Source: Nannobrachium achirus
Taxonomy: Eukaryota > Chordata > Actinopteri > Myctophiformes > Myctophidae
Assembly (NCBI GenBank): GCA_963921795.1
Contig: OY997643.1
Coordinates: 9,207,033 to 9,271,032 of the forward strand
DNA: 64,000 bases
Reading direction: 5' to 3'
Positions 44,700 to 56,102 of this stretch are shown in pieces. Under the pieces are notes generated by a model. That model searched no databases, had not been told where the DNA came from, and worked only from the letters and a program-made list of their open reading frames with translations. The position numbers and the translations under genes are program-made. The first letter of the stretch is position 1, and every line of letters starts with the position of its first letter.

Positions 44700-47600
44700 T
44701 CAAACATTGACAAGTTCCTCGGTGGGGTGGTGGCTGCACCGCACGGAGGAGCTGTGACTGTTGCTCAACTGGAACCTCTTCCGCATGGCGTTCAGGTTCA
44801 CCCTCCTCCGGAAGGTCTCCGTGGTGAAGTAGTACACCAGGGGGTCCAGCATGGCGTTGAGGCACGCCACCATCAGGGCGTAGCGGTAGGCGCCCAGCAG
44901 GGGGCAGGGCGTGTCCCGGCGGTAGAGGTAGAGCAGGGCCAGCACGGTGTGGTACGGGAGGAAGCTCAGCAGGAAGATGAAGAGGCTGCCGCCGACCAGC
45001 CTGCGGATCTTCTGGCTGTCGACCTATATAGTCCCGGGGGAAAAAAAGGGTAATTTTTTGGCTGAATGTGGATTCTTCGGTTAACGTTTTTTTTCCTCAA
45101 CTGATTCTTGCAGCTTATAGGGTCACCTCTTAAAGGGGTACTGTCACTGTAAAGGGGTTGAGGGGCAGATTACACTGTGACATGAGCTTCTCTGAAAACG
45201 GTCTGAAACAGTCTGAAGCTCATGTCACAGTGTAATCTGCTCCTCGCCCCCCAACAACAGCTGACCAGTACAGTAAGTAGTCATACAGTCAGGCTATACA
45301 GACAATTAATTTGATTGGCTTATAATTGCGCATCCCCACGATGACATCATAAAAATATTAACTTGTTTTTTTAAGATGATTCTTAAAGTGACAGTAACCC
45401 TTTAGGTGACAGGCCCCCTTTAAGGATTCAAGAGGGTGCCCAGTGTTATCCCTTTAGTTATTAATATGCATTCATCTGAAAGGAGTAGAAAGCAGATCTG
45501 ATGCATTTGATTTGATTTCTGTCCATGTACAATTTCACAATATCTCAGTGTTGTTCTGGGCATGAAGGGGTTAATATTTAAAAATGCATAAATATTAAAA
45601 TCTAATGCACCACACATATTCACTTTCATGGATAAACACTGTAGAAAGCAAATTGTATGCATTTAGATCAAGTATTTTTGCATGAAATGCCATAAAAGTC
45701 AATTTTGGGTGGGTTTTTAGAGGTTTGGGCATGAAGGGGTTAAAATAAAAATGCCCCAAGGGATAACACTGGGCACCCTCTTGAATCCTTAAAGGGCCAT
45801 TTCACCTCTGGGACAACCCAATCTTATTTTATTGTGTTTGGGACACGATCAACACAATCCTGAGTTATTTTTTGTGTTCAATCTGTGTTTTTAGATATTT
45901 TAGTATTTCAGCATGTACTAGTGATGCGTTTTGCATCATATGATGCGTTTTGCATCACTAGTACATGCTGAAATACCAAAAAATATCTCAAAACATAGAT
46001 TGAACACAACAAATAACTCAGGATTGTGTTGATCGTGTCCCAAACAACAATAAAATAAGATCGGGTTGTCCCAGAGGTGAAATGGCCCTTTAAGAGGTGA
46101 CCCTAAGCTGCAAGAATCAGTTGAGAAAAGAAAACGTTAACCCACGAAACCACGTTCACCCCCACAGCTCCCGGACTAACCAGGGGCGTCTGGGCCACGG
46201 GGCTGCGCTGCACGGCCCTCACCAGGCCCCAGGAGCAGGCCAGCATGGCGCCCAGCGGGATGCCGAAGCCGATGGACAGCGTGGAGAAGAGGATGCCCGG
46301 CTGAGTGTAGGTGTAGACGGGCAGGCTGCCGAAGCAGCGTGGCTCCACGTCCTCATGCTGTTTGAAGCAGAATCGGAGTCGTTATACGAAACTACCCAAA
46401 ATGTCCAGTCTATACAATATTATATGAGTTTTTTTAAATAAAAGGACCCAGATTGTAACAATATTGTAACAATATCGATATTTCTACGTCCCATTAGTCC
46501 GACTAAGGGTTAGGGTAAGGTTTAGGCATAGTTTTACTGAGTTTAGGGTAAGGGTTAGGGTTAGGTTTAGGCATGGTAGCATTCCAAATGTTTGGAGTGA
46601 CCAAAAAAGTGAGTGCGAGCTATTTTCTTTGTTCCTAGCATTACTGCGTTGGCAGTTTTAGCTCGGCACCGAAGAACGGAGGATGTGCTTTATTTTTCTT
46701 TGAGCATTCACCAGGTTAGCATTCACCAGCGTCGGCAGGTTCGCATTTCATCCGTTTAGCATTCACCAGCGTCAGACAAATGTGACGTCAAACTATCGAA
46801 CGTCATAATAACGCTACGCACCCTCCCAAAAGCTTTCTTGAGGTGTTTATCCTAGTTGACCTTGTACCAGTGAACTGTACTGTCATGAAACTGTGCCTTT
46901 TCCAATGCAAACTTCTAATAAAACAATAGAAAGAAGTAAATGAAAAAATGAAATCATCTTTTATATTCTTTAACTCTCCCAACGCTTTGAACGTTCACGT
47001 TCGCCCGATTTCGCAAGACCTCTCCGCCAATACGGCGCTCGTTCGGTTCGTTCGTCTGATGACTGTAAGCTGATGAGGGGTCGCGCGGCCGTCTACTGTA
47101 AACACATTTTCCGCGGTGATGGTGTAAAAAATCCATTATGCGTTAGATCAACGGAGAACAATTCACTTCCTTGTTGATTTCCTCTGGCTGTAAGGCTCTG
47201 TGGCCAGTGACTGGTCTTCTTCTTCTTCAACACATAACAGGCAAATTCACATTCATTCTCGCATGACGCCGCCCTCTGCTGCCTGGCAGACCAAAGTGCA
47301 CTATTGCACAACCCAAAAAAATAAAAATAAATAAATAAATGTCTGTCTGTCTATCTACTATAACGTCGCAAAGGTAAGCCGCTTTTTGATGGCACCAGAC
47401 CCAATAAATAAATAAATAATCTGGCAGTAGGAGAGTTAATTACAAAAACTAAAGTTGTCCATTAATGCAGAAGGTCCCATTTCACACCCATTTCACAACT
47501 TTTCGAATGTATATAAATGTATGAAATATATTTGGAAATTGCAGATCTACAAGCTCACAATGCGTCGCATCACGATTCCCAGGCTACAGCACACACACAC

Positions 47601-48737
47601 ATACCTTCTGCAAGAGGCGGCTCGGCAGGCTGGAGCCGACGGTGAAGACCCAGATGCCGAGGCACACCCACGCCGACTTCTTGCGGGCCTCGCGCACGCG
47701 CGACGACATGGGGAAGGAGACGGCCATGCAGCGGTCGAAGCAGTTGCAGGTGAGCAGGAAGACGCTGCTGTACATGTTGACGAGCAGCGCCAGGCCGGCC
47801 CACTCGCACAGCCACTGGGGCAGCGCCACGCCCAGGTGGTGCAGGATCCTCAGTGTAGGGGAGGAGGCGATATGGAAAAATACAATATCATAATATTTTT
47901 CCCAAGCTGTATCACTGTCACCATACATGATTTTATCGCGACTCTTTTTCACATTGGTTTTTATGATTACTTGACAAAAACTAGACTCTCTGGGTTCCTT
48001 TTGGGAGGTCTAAATTGAACTTTACAAGTATGTAAAGTTCTTGTAAAGGGGGGATACAACGCTGAAGAAGACTGTGGAAGAAGACCGAAGGGTCGAAACG
48101 CGTCCGTTGACTCTGTCCATTGAGGTAAATAAAATCATGTAAAAAGGAGATTCCTTGACTGCTGGCGACTACTTCTTTCTCATATGCTATTTTGAACTGT
48201 GCACCTAAAAGCCTTCAGCTAACTTGGAGTGTTGCGGGCTGTCTGCTTTATTGCAGATACCTTTCTCTACTAGAGTTCAGGGGAGACCTTGACATTTTAA
48301 AGTTTGAGAACTACTGATTTTGACCAAAATGCAGGTTTAAATTGAATTCTGCAACGAATCTCTGTATTAACAATTAAACAGGATTTCTTACAAGGCTCCC
48401 TCAATTGTATCACGATACATACGATACCTCTGAAAAGGCATATCGTGGAGACATTGTATCGTCTCAACTCTCAACGATAATTATCACCTTATCGCCCACC
48501 CCTACCTCAGCGGCAGCACCAGCACCAGCAGCAGGTCGGCCACGGCCAGGTTGGTCATGTAGACGGTGGTGTGCGACGACGACGAGCGCCGGGACTTCAT
48601 GCCGCCGCCGAAGACGGGGCAGCAGAAGACGAAGAGGGCGGCGAGGTTGGAGACGAGGCCCACCACGAAGGTGGTGCCGTAGACCGCCACGAAGATAGCG
48701 CCGATCTCCCCCGTGGAGCTGTCGTCACAGCCGGTTG

Positions 48738-48771
<34 letters not shown>

Positions 48772-48777
48772 GGACAT
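44700..48777 (-). CDS. class A GPCR, P2Y/LPA-receptor-like, four coding exons
   Basis: Rhodopsin-like seven-helix receptor at the cell surface. Exons in transcript order: 48777-48506, 47848-47605, 46357-46181, 45023-44700 (1017 nt, 338 aa, stop TGA at 44702-44700), all GT-AG. Start context GGCCACCATGT is a strong Kozak match. An N-terminal run of 11 Asn is microsatellite-coded. TM1 GLVSNLAALFVF; TM2 MTNLAVADLLLVLVLPLRI; TM3 cysteine in CEWAG and DRC in place of DRY; TM4 ending GIWVFTVGSSLP; loop cysteine PRCFGS; TM5 GFGIPLGAML; TM6 FLLSFLPYHT; TM7 LNAMLDPLVYYFTTETFRRR. FLPYH with DPxxYY and ETFRRR points to the P2Y/LPA/proton-sensor branch; the ligand cannot be told. Such receptors are often single-exon, so three coding introns are notable; the first is a transposon (see 47856-48504). 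The frame is intact. Confidence 0.88.
45081..46140. mobile_element. chain of four nested/abutting TTAA MITEs in a GPCR intron
   Basis: Outer MITE: TTAA at 45081 and 46137, arms CGTTTT...CTCAACTGATTCTTGCAGCT and complement (45085-45129, 46094-46136). Inside it are three more: ~45134-45403 (AGGGGTACTGTCACT and complement, with an inner hairpin at 45163-45245), 45424-45788 (GGATTCAAGAGGGTGCCCAG and complement) and 45793-46089. The last two share one TTAA at 45789-45792. Confidence 0.85.
45793..46089. repeat. 297-bp near-perfect palindromic MITE
   Basis: Arms of ~148 bp meet at GATGCGTTTTGCATC-ATAT-GATGCGTTTTGCATC with almost no spacer. Ends AGGGCCATTTCACCTCTGGG and complement. TTAA-flanked. Confidence 0.9.
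46358..47604 (-). other. GPCR second intron (1247 bp)
   Basis: Contains TTAGGG-like words at 46505-46575, a half hairpin module at ~47535-47575 and small (AAAT)n runs at 47325 and 47400. Neither end shows transposon termini with a target duplication. Confidence 0.7.
47856..48504 (-). mobile_element. hAT-type element that forms the first GPCR intron
   Basis: Plus-strand ends TAGGGGAGGAGGCGATA and TATCGCCCACCCCTA are inverted terminal repeats of the TAGGGGTGGGCGATA type. Flanking 8-mers are CCTCAGTG (47848-47855) and CCTCAGCG (48505-48512), a target duplication with one mismatch. On the gene strand the donor is CGCTGAG|GTAGGG and the acceptor CCTCCTCCCCTACACTGAG|G. The intron is therefore the element plus one duplication copy (657 bp), and splicing restores CTG-AGG-ATC across the site. 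Interior ~48050-48180 looks like a further nested repeat. Confidence 0.88.
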
Positions 48778-48828
48778 GGTGGCCTCGGAGAGAACATGAA
48801 GAGGGAGAAAGACAATAGGCTATGCACA
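48778..48828 (-). promoter_or_regulatory. GPCR 5' leader, short
   Basis: Only ~50 bp separate the GPCR ATG from the repeat element at 48829-49194, so the promoter is either within that element, beyond it, or an upstream non-coding exon exists. No TATA box is evident. Confidence 0.35.
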
Positions 48829-49194
48829 GAGGCCATTTTGGAGAGAAGTTGGGTCTCTTCTCACTTCCTTCACAGGTGTTACTAATAATACTAATGAAGG
48901 CTCTGTTGCATTCTGTTCAAACAGAGTGGGTGCTGATATTGAGCATGTTGGCTCACTGGAAACACTGCTACACCGGTGGGTCGCAAAACGTGGTCCAGGG
49001 TAACTTGATGGTTCCAAATTACCCCTTAAAAAGGTGTGTAACTCTGAGAGCATACAAATGGAGTTATGAGAGTCCTTGAAATAAAAGGTTTGAGAACCAC
49101 TGTGCTACATGAAATGAAACAGAGCCTTCATTAGCATCATTGGTAACACCTTTGAAGGAAGTGAGAAGAGACCCAACTTCTCTCCAATATGGCT
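48829..49194 (-). mobile_element. nested inverted-repeat element, copy 2, upstream of the GPCR
   Basis: Same structure as 33134-33512 but in the opposite orientation: outer arms GGAGAGAAGTTGGGTCTCTT and complement, core with CAGTGGTTCTCAAACC (minus strand). It lies directly upstream of the GPCR start. Confidence 0.82.
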
Positions 49195-49652
49195 GCTGCG
49201 CATATCGCCTATTCACCCTTTGTCAGCCTTCTTCTGGTTGGTCCCTGACTGACCAACCAGCACGCTCTTTTTATGCCTTTATGCCTACTGAAACCAAGTT
49301 TAAAATGAGAATTGAATACACAGAATAACAATACGAAGCAACAGAAAAAAAAACTAATTATTTCAATGGTAGTGGATGGAGAGAAAGAATTGTTGTCCAA
49401 CTAAGACACAGCAACCAATGGGTGCGAAGAGGGGCGTGACCACGGGCGGGACTTGAGAGGAAAGTTGAAAGTTCAGGGTTTTTTTGTGTCTGTAATTGAG
49501 TTCAGGAAACAAAAATGACAAATGTGATGTCACGAGACCTATGTTGGTAATTCGGGGCTATCAAAACCCCCCTTTAAATCGTATCGCACGATTCCATCGT
49601 CTTTGCCCGATGTGTTTGCGTTGATTGCGTCTGACTGTCTTTGGTTGTTCAG
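49195..49652. other. unassigned intergenic DNA
   Basis: No gene or repeat terminus recognised. Confidence 0.5.
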
Positions 49653-49720
49653 GTAGACAGATACAGTATACCTTTATTGATCCCACGATACGCAAGAGGT
49701 AGCACAGCAGTTCACGTTAC
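49653..49720 (-). mobile_element. LINE 3' tail trace
   Basis: AGATACAGTATACCTTTATTGATCCC is the complement of the GGGATAATAAAGGTATCT tail seen at ~63150. Very short truncated copy. Confidence 0.5.
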
Positions 49721-49759
49721 GGATACAGGGCATTAGAAGTACATTAAGATAGAGATTAA

Positions 49760-50235
49760 AGGGATATTTCACTTTAAAAAAAACTTTTGGTAATTTTATC
49801 ATCTAATCAGGCTTTTATGAACACCCTGAACAGTTTTTAATTTGCTTGATTCAATATTTAGATATTTGATGTAAACTTTACCAGGCCCTCCAGGCCCAGG
49901 GCCTCTCCCCACACACACCCATTGTAACTTCAAACTCCATTTTAACCATGATAGATTCCGTGTTTTATCCATAACTTTTTTCATTTATTTTTAATAATTA
50001 TTTGTTGTATTTCATTTTTTTCCATTTTCCCAAATAATTATTAAAAATAAATGAAAAACGTTATGGATAAAACACGGCCTGCTCACGTATTAGGAGGGTA
50101 GTATGAGTCACCAGAAAAAAATAATGGGTGTTTTTAATGAATCTATCATGGTTAAAATGAAGTTTGAAGTTACAATGGGTGTGTTTATGGAGAGAAGCCC
50201 TTCCCCTGTTTCCCTGTTGAAAGTGGAATATCCCT
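49760..50235. mobile_element. TTAA-target MITE, copy 1
   Basis: TTAA at 49756-49759 and 50236-50239. Ends AGGGATATTTCACTTT and AAGTGGAATATCCCT. Centre is an AT-rich hairpin (TTTATTTTTAATAATTATT and complement). A second copy lies at 53933-54458. Confidence 0.85.
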
Positions 50236-50239
50236 TTAA

Positions 50240-50655
50240 GATTAAGGTTTATAAGAAGAGTAACATTCAATAAAACACTATCAATTATTAGTAAAAAAAA
50301 AGAAAAAAAGTATACAAACATTTTCACCCTATACAATAAAAGGTATAGGCCTACACACATACAGTATACAGTACACCCTTATGGAGTAAGCCAGGTGTAG
50401 CACAAGAAAGAAAGTATAAGCAAAGTCAAGTGTGACATGTTTTCAAGAACAGGAAACTTACTGAGTTTATCTTTTGAGGAATTCAAGTCTCATTCCCTCT
50501 CATTCCAGGATGAAATTGTGTCTCTTCCTGCGCAGCATGTTTCTTATTCATGCTATGTACGTCCATCCAGATAATATGTCCTGAGGCATCACCCTGTTAC
50601 CTGTTACTGTACATTCGAAAAATCCCCAAATCTCTGTCTATGTAGTTATCTAAAC
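50240..50655. other. unassigned intergenic DNA
   Basis: Nothing recognised. Confidence 0.5.
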
Positions 50656-50866
<211 letters not shown>

Positions 50867-51056
50867 GCGCGCGCTCACACACGCACGCATGCACATTGTT
50901 ATTCTTTCTAGGTTACAGCTGCAATAAAGGAAGACATTCAAGGAGGAGAATTTATGGTCCAGATTTGTGCCAGTAATGCAAACGTGACTGGACAACTAAA
51001 GAGGTGGTTAAAGTGTTGTTGTTTGAGCTCAAGAGGTGGCCTGGGGTGCTTTAGTC

Positions 51057-51436
51057 CAGTGGTTCTCAACCTGTGGGTCTGGAACCCCAGGAAGGTCCTT
51101 TAGGGGCCGGGTTCCAGGGGGTCTCCAGTTAAATTATTCATTAGAATCAGTTTAACCATTTCCCCCCCTCTACATTGGCTGTTTAAAAATACCCGACATG
51201 CAAGCTCACAACGCGTCACGTCGTTGCCTGCTTGTAGATCAGTTATCTTACAGTAAAAAGAATTTTAAAACATTCTGACAAAGTTTTTTAAACATTGTAA
51301 CACAAGGCTTACACAAAACCGAAAATATTTTTTAAAGTCAGAATAGCAATGTTATGCAATCAGGAGAGAGAGAGTGAGAGAAACAGAGACAGAGACAGAG
51401 AGACAGAGACACAAAGAGAGAGCGAGAGAGAGAGAC

Positions 51437-51481
<45 letters not shown>

Positions 51482-51749
51482 TAGACTGACTGACTGACTG
51501 ACTGACTGACTCATTGGCTCACTGACTGACTGACATAATATTTGACAATTTGGCCAATGTTTAATTTGTCATTTAAATTGTCACTTTAGAAATGTGCAGA
51601 TACCCTCCCCATACACTTAAACTTTATGTTGGTTTGTTTACTGTTGAGTGAGGAAAACAATGTTGCACATTAAGTTAATCATCTGCGGACCCCCCAAAAT
51701 AATTTGGGGACCCGCCTGGGGGTCCCGACCCACAGGTTGAGAACCACTG
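51057..51749. mobile_element. hAT-type element with 23-bp perfect terminal repeats
   Basis: Starts CAGTGGTTCTCAACCTGTGG and ends with its complement CCACAGGTTGAGAACCACTG. Flanking 8-mers do not match. Contains a degenerate hairpin module (51186-51245) and (GACA)n/(TGAC)n at 51430-51530. Its right ~200 bp match 36840-37040. Confidence 0.85.
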
Positions 51750-52019
51750 TCCGAGAACACTCTCTCCTCATATCTTGCCCAGGATTTTCTCTTCACAGAT
51801 GAGTAAGCCTGGCTATGCGAGGTTACCCTAAACCTAACCCTAACCACACGTCGCACTAATGAGTCGTCGGATCGAAACAACCCGATTTGGAACATCCTCA
51901 ATATAGGCCTATGTAATCCTGGGCTCTGCTCTCCCTCTGCCGCGCCTGGGGAGACAACGGACTGGCCTCATGCTTCCTTCTGTGCATGACGTGTCCAAGT
52001 TGCTTCTTTTCACCCCACA

Positions 52020-52365
52020 GGGGGGATTTCCCCGGTTTGGACGTAGCGTGTGGAAGGAACACGTTATTCCTAACCAGTTCCTTTCCCCTCCTTCAGGCGC
52101 CCCGGCTGGCCAGGGGGAGGCAGTATATAGACCAGGATTACTGCATGTTTTTATGAGGGTATCTACCCTAGGAGACACGGGGAGCACATGCAAACTCCAC
52201 ACAGAAAGGCCCTTTTTCGCCAACCCCACCTAGGGTGTGGGCGCCGATGACGCGGAGGAGAGAACACGTCCCCCCAGCGCCCACAGCGTCCCCTGGTGGG
52301 AATCGAACCCAGGACCTTCTAGCTGTGAGGAGACAGCGATACCAACTGCACCACCGTGCCCCCGA
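52020..52365 (-). mobile_element. tRNA-derived SINE
   Basis: Minus strand from ~52365: GGGGGCACGGTGGTGCAGTT then GGTATCGCTGTC (A-box-like), CTGGGTTCGATTCCCACCAG (B-box), then TGTGGAGTTTGCATGTGCTC and CCCGTGTCTCC, the body typical of teleost tRNA-SINEs. The tail is degraded near 52020. The intervening part is GC-rich and diverged. Confidence 0.75.
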
Positions 52366-52529
52366 ATATAGGCCTTTTACTAGTGGTACTGCTACTTTAT
52401 CCTTAACATCTGAGCACTAGGCCTACAGTAGTACTTCTTCCACCACAGTCTGTGTGATGTTAAACTGCAGACAGGTCAGGCTGCAGCCTTCCATAAAAGG
52501 CAGCAGTTCTATTGCATAATACTGTATGC

Positions 52530-53110
52530 CAGGGACATGCTGGGCCCCTGATTCAGCCCGGGAAAAAGAGTTGGAGAGGCCCTCATTGCGTGCTATAGAG
52601 AGAGATCTCTCTCTATAGCACTACTGCTGCTACTCAAAGATTTGCCATTTCAGATCATGACAAGTGACAAGCCAGTGGGCCAATTACATGAGTTATATTT
52701 CGTTGTTGTCGGGTGGAAACCTTGTATGTCCAAAACGGTTTGTTTTGTATTTATCATTTTAAAAATGATTTAAACTAGTGAAAACAGCCAATCTACAAGC
52801 ACACAACGCCTCGCACCGCGAGGCGTTGTGTGCTTGTAGATCTGCTGTTTTCACTACTTTTGTGCGACGGCCTTGAATGATGAAGCAGGGCTTTGCTTTG
52901 CGATAAAATGTACACATTTGAAACTTGGAGATACGAGGTTTCTGCCCGACAGTGACAATTTACTTTGTTGGCCGCCCAGCCCCCAAAATGGAACGAAGCC
53001 CGACATTTTATTTATTTATTTTTTTTCACTAATGGCCGGCCTGGACCGGCCGGGAATGAACCAGCCATTCGGGAGTTGTCCCGCTTTTCCCAATGGCCAG
53101 CACGTCCCTG
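52530..53110. mobile_element. hAT MITE with 8-bp target duplication CTGTATGC
   Basis: Ends CAGGGACATGCTGGGC and GGCCAGCACGTCCCTG. Perfect CTGTATGC at 52522-52529 and 53111-53118. Contains the cleanest hairpin module (52776-52856) and AGAGAGATCTCTCT near the left. A truncated relative is at 34695-35111, and the interior is shared with 39676-40041. Confidence 0.93.
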
Positions 53111-53295
53111 CTGTATGCGTAAGGCCCGGTCTCTCCTTATCAGACAGAGATCCTAGAAGTGGATAAAGCGCACATGAGAGGAGACAGCAGCTCCTCTCTC
53201 CTCGCATCCTTTTGATTTCATGCGGTGAAAAATATTAGCCAATCACATCTAACCGCTCGCTAATCGCATGGACAGAGCCCTTCGGGCTGCGGGCG

Positions 53296-53616
<321 letters not shown>

Positions 53617-53888
53617 GCCTGCCTGGGCGATCCAATTAGATGCGAAATTCCTCCAGCTTCTCCAGAGGCTGGCTAAAAAACAGCAATCAGACAGTGAGGG
53701 ATAATAATGAAGCAAACAGTACAATAATAAAAGCATTGGGGGAAATGGATAATCTGGCTGCACTCCATGCTAACTACACCGTCAAAACCACACAAATTGG
53801 TTATTATGTGTATATTATTATAAGTATAAGTGAATCATTCGTTAATTCGCTTACACGCACACCAGCATATGCATATCAGTATAATCAG

Positions 53889-54570
53889 TGGTGTAAAGTA
53901 ACTGAGTACATTTATTTAAGTACTGTACTTAAAGGGATATTTCACTTTCAAAAAAACTTTTGGTAATTTTATCATCTAATAAGGCTTTTATGAACACCCT
54001 GAACAGTTTTTAATTAGCTTGATTGAATATTTAGATATTTGATGTAAATGTTACCAGGCCCTCCAGGCCCAGGGCCTCTCCCCACACACACCCATTGTAA
54101 CTTCAAACTTCATTTTAACCATGATAGATTCATTAAAAACACACATTATTTGTTCTGGTGACTCATACTACCCTCATAATATGTGAGCAGGCCGTGTTTT
54201 TTGGATAACATTCTTCATTTATTTTTAATTATAATTTTTTTGTATTTCATTTTTTCCATTTTTCCAAATAATTAATAAAAATAAATGAAAAAGGTTATCG
54301 AAAAAACACGGCCTGCTTACGTATTAGGAAGGTAAAATGAGTCTCCAGAAAAAAGAATGGGTGTTTTTAATGGTTAAAATGAAGTTTGAAGTTACAATGG
54401 GTGTGTATGTGGAGAGAAGCCCTACCACTGCTCCCTGTTGAAAGTGGAATACTGTTTTGAGTTATTTGTCCTTTACTTGAATATTTCCAATTTCCAATTA
54501 TTTTACTTCTACACCATTACACCTCAGATGCAAATACGTATTGTACTTTTACTCCAATACCACTGACTTT
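53889..54570. mobile_element. GTGTAAAGTAACTGAGTACA-type repeat with inserted TTAA MITE (copy 2)
   Basis: Outer repeat CAGTGGTGTAAAGTAACTGA ... TACTTCTACACCATTACACC is a common fish element type, interrupted at TTAA (53929-53932) by a second copy of the 49760 MITE (53933 to ~54458), whose right end is mutated. Confidence 0.75.
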
Positions 54571-54786
54571 AATTGAAGTTAACTTTTCCCAAATATGGAG
54601 ATGACTGACATCATAGACCACATGAGACCATATATGTCCATATATGGGCATTCCCCCCGAAAACGGGAATCGTACTTTAAGCATGATTCCCAGATGATGC
54701 CCTGCATAGGCCCTGTTAGAGTTTATAGATGCACTGTTAGGGTACCCCCTTATACTCATATATGGGGATTACAATGCACAAGACAT

Positions 54787-55391
54787 AGGCCAGGGGCCAA
54801 TTCTGATATCTTCACAAATTGGTACAATCCAAGGTGACCGTACATTTTGTACATTTTTTACTTCCTACATGTCTCCAGTTTACATTTTGGTATGATAACC
54901 CTTTCTGAGACCCAGCTTAATTGATGTTATCAGCCGCTAGAGTCGGTTTCCCATCGACTTTCTATACAGGAGGAAAATACCCAGAAAACATTTTTGCATT
55001 TGTTTTGCACAAAAAAACATTCCTTGGGCTACAAATGGCCCCAGAAAACGATGGTTTAGTGATGAAAAGTGATGACTCATCACTTTTCATCAGTTTTGTG
55101 GGCAAAACAAATGCTTGCAATGGATTCAGCATCATGACAAACCCCTAGTTAGACCCCTCACATCCTACTTAAATACCCAGAAAAAAAATGTTTTCTGGGT
55201 ATTTTCCTCCTGTATAGAAAGTCGATGGGAAACCGACTCTAGCGGCTGATAACATCAATTAAGCTGGGTCTCAGAAAGGGTTATCATACCAAAATGTAAA
55301 CTAGAGACATGTAGGAAGTCAAACATGTACAAAATGTACGTCACCTTGGTTAGTACCAATTTGTGAAGATATCAGAATTGGCCCCTGGCCT
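54787..55391. repeat. 605-bp foldback
   Basis: Arms 54787-54991 and 55189-55391 are inverted (AGGCCAGGGGCCAATTCTGA and complement). The loop contains a smaller hairpin, GTGATGAAAAGTGATGAC-TCATCACTTTTCATCA. No coding. Confidence 0.88.
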
Positions 55392-56102
55392 AACATAATT
55401 ACAATGCCTTGCCCATAATAACAGTAGGCCTAATGTCAACTAAGGACGACTAGAACATCATATCACTACCTGGTTCCCAAACCTTTCAGGTCGAGACCCA
55501 AAAGAGAAATTAGACGTTTGCTCTGGGACCCACAGACACCAAACTGAGACTCTGCACGACTCTATACTCCGCACCCAACGGAAAACAACAAACAATGCTT
55601 GCAGGGCAGAATTAGGACGATACCCACTCATTATAAAAGTAAAAAAGAGAGCACTTAAATTCTATAATCACCTAAAATAAAGCAACCAGACACTCTCCAT
55701 AACATAGCCCTCAACCATAGTGAAACTGTACCTTTTCCTATGCAAACTTCAAATAGTCTTCAATCAATCAATCAATCAATCAATCAGGAATAGATAGCAC
55801 CTTAACTCTGCAGCCGCACTGAGGCGCTCCAACACAATAGTGCATCAGTTCTTTTAGTTGTGCATACTAGCCTAGTATCCACCAAATGTTTCCTCAGCTC
55901 CCCTCAAGTGCAACCAGTCATTATACAGACAGCAATGTTAACTTAGCTTAGCTAACGTGAATATTTTTTTGTTTACAGTGAGAAAACACTACAAACATAA
56001 TGTAATGTCCTCTTCAAAGCATAAAACACAGACTGCAGTGAGGCCTCAGTGTAATCTCTTCCAGAGGGAGATTGACACTAGAAACTCAGCTGTTAACACA
56101 AA
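55392..56102. other. unassigned intergenic DNA
   Basis: A (CAAT)n run at ~55757-55785. No gene recognised. Confidence 0.5.

Noticed and set aside
45024-46180. Third GPCR intron as another exact transposon-made intron
   Set aside because: It is full of TTAA MITEs and its ends are loosely similar (TAGTCC-GGGAG / TAGTCCCGGGGG), but no target duplication restores the exon junction as in the first intron.
52020-52365. Functional tRNA gene on the minus strand
   Set aside because: A- and B-box-like sequences are present but the cloverleaf stems are not kept and the downstream body is that of a SINE.
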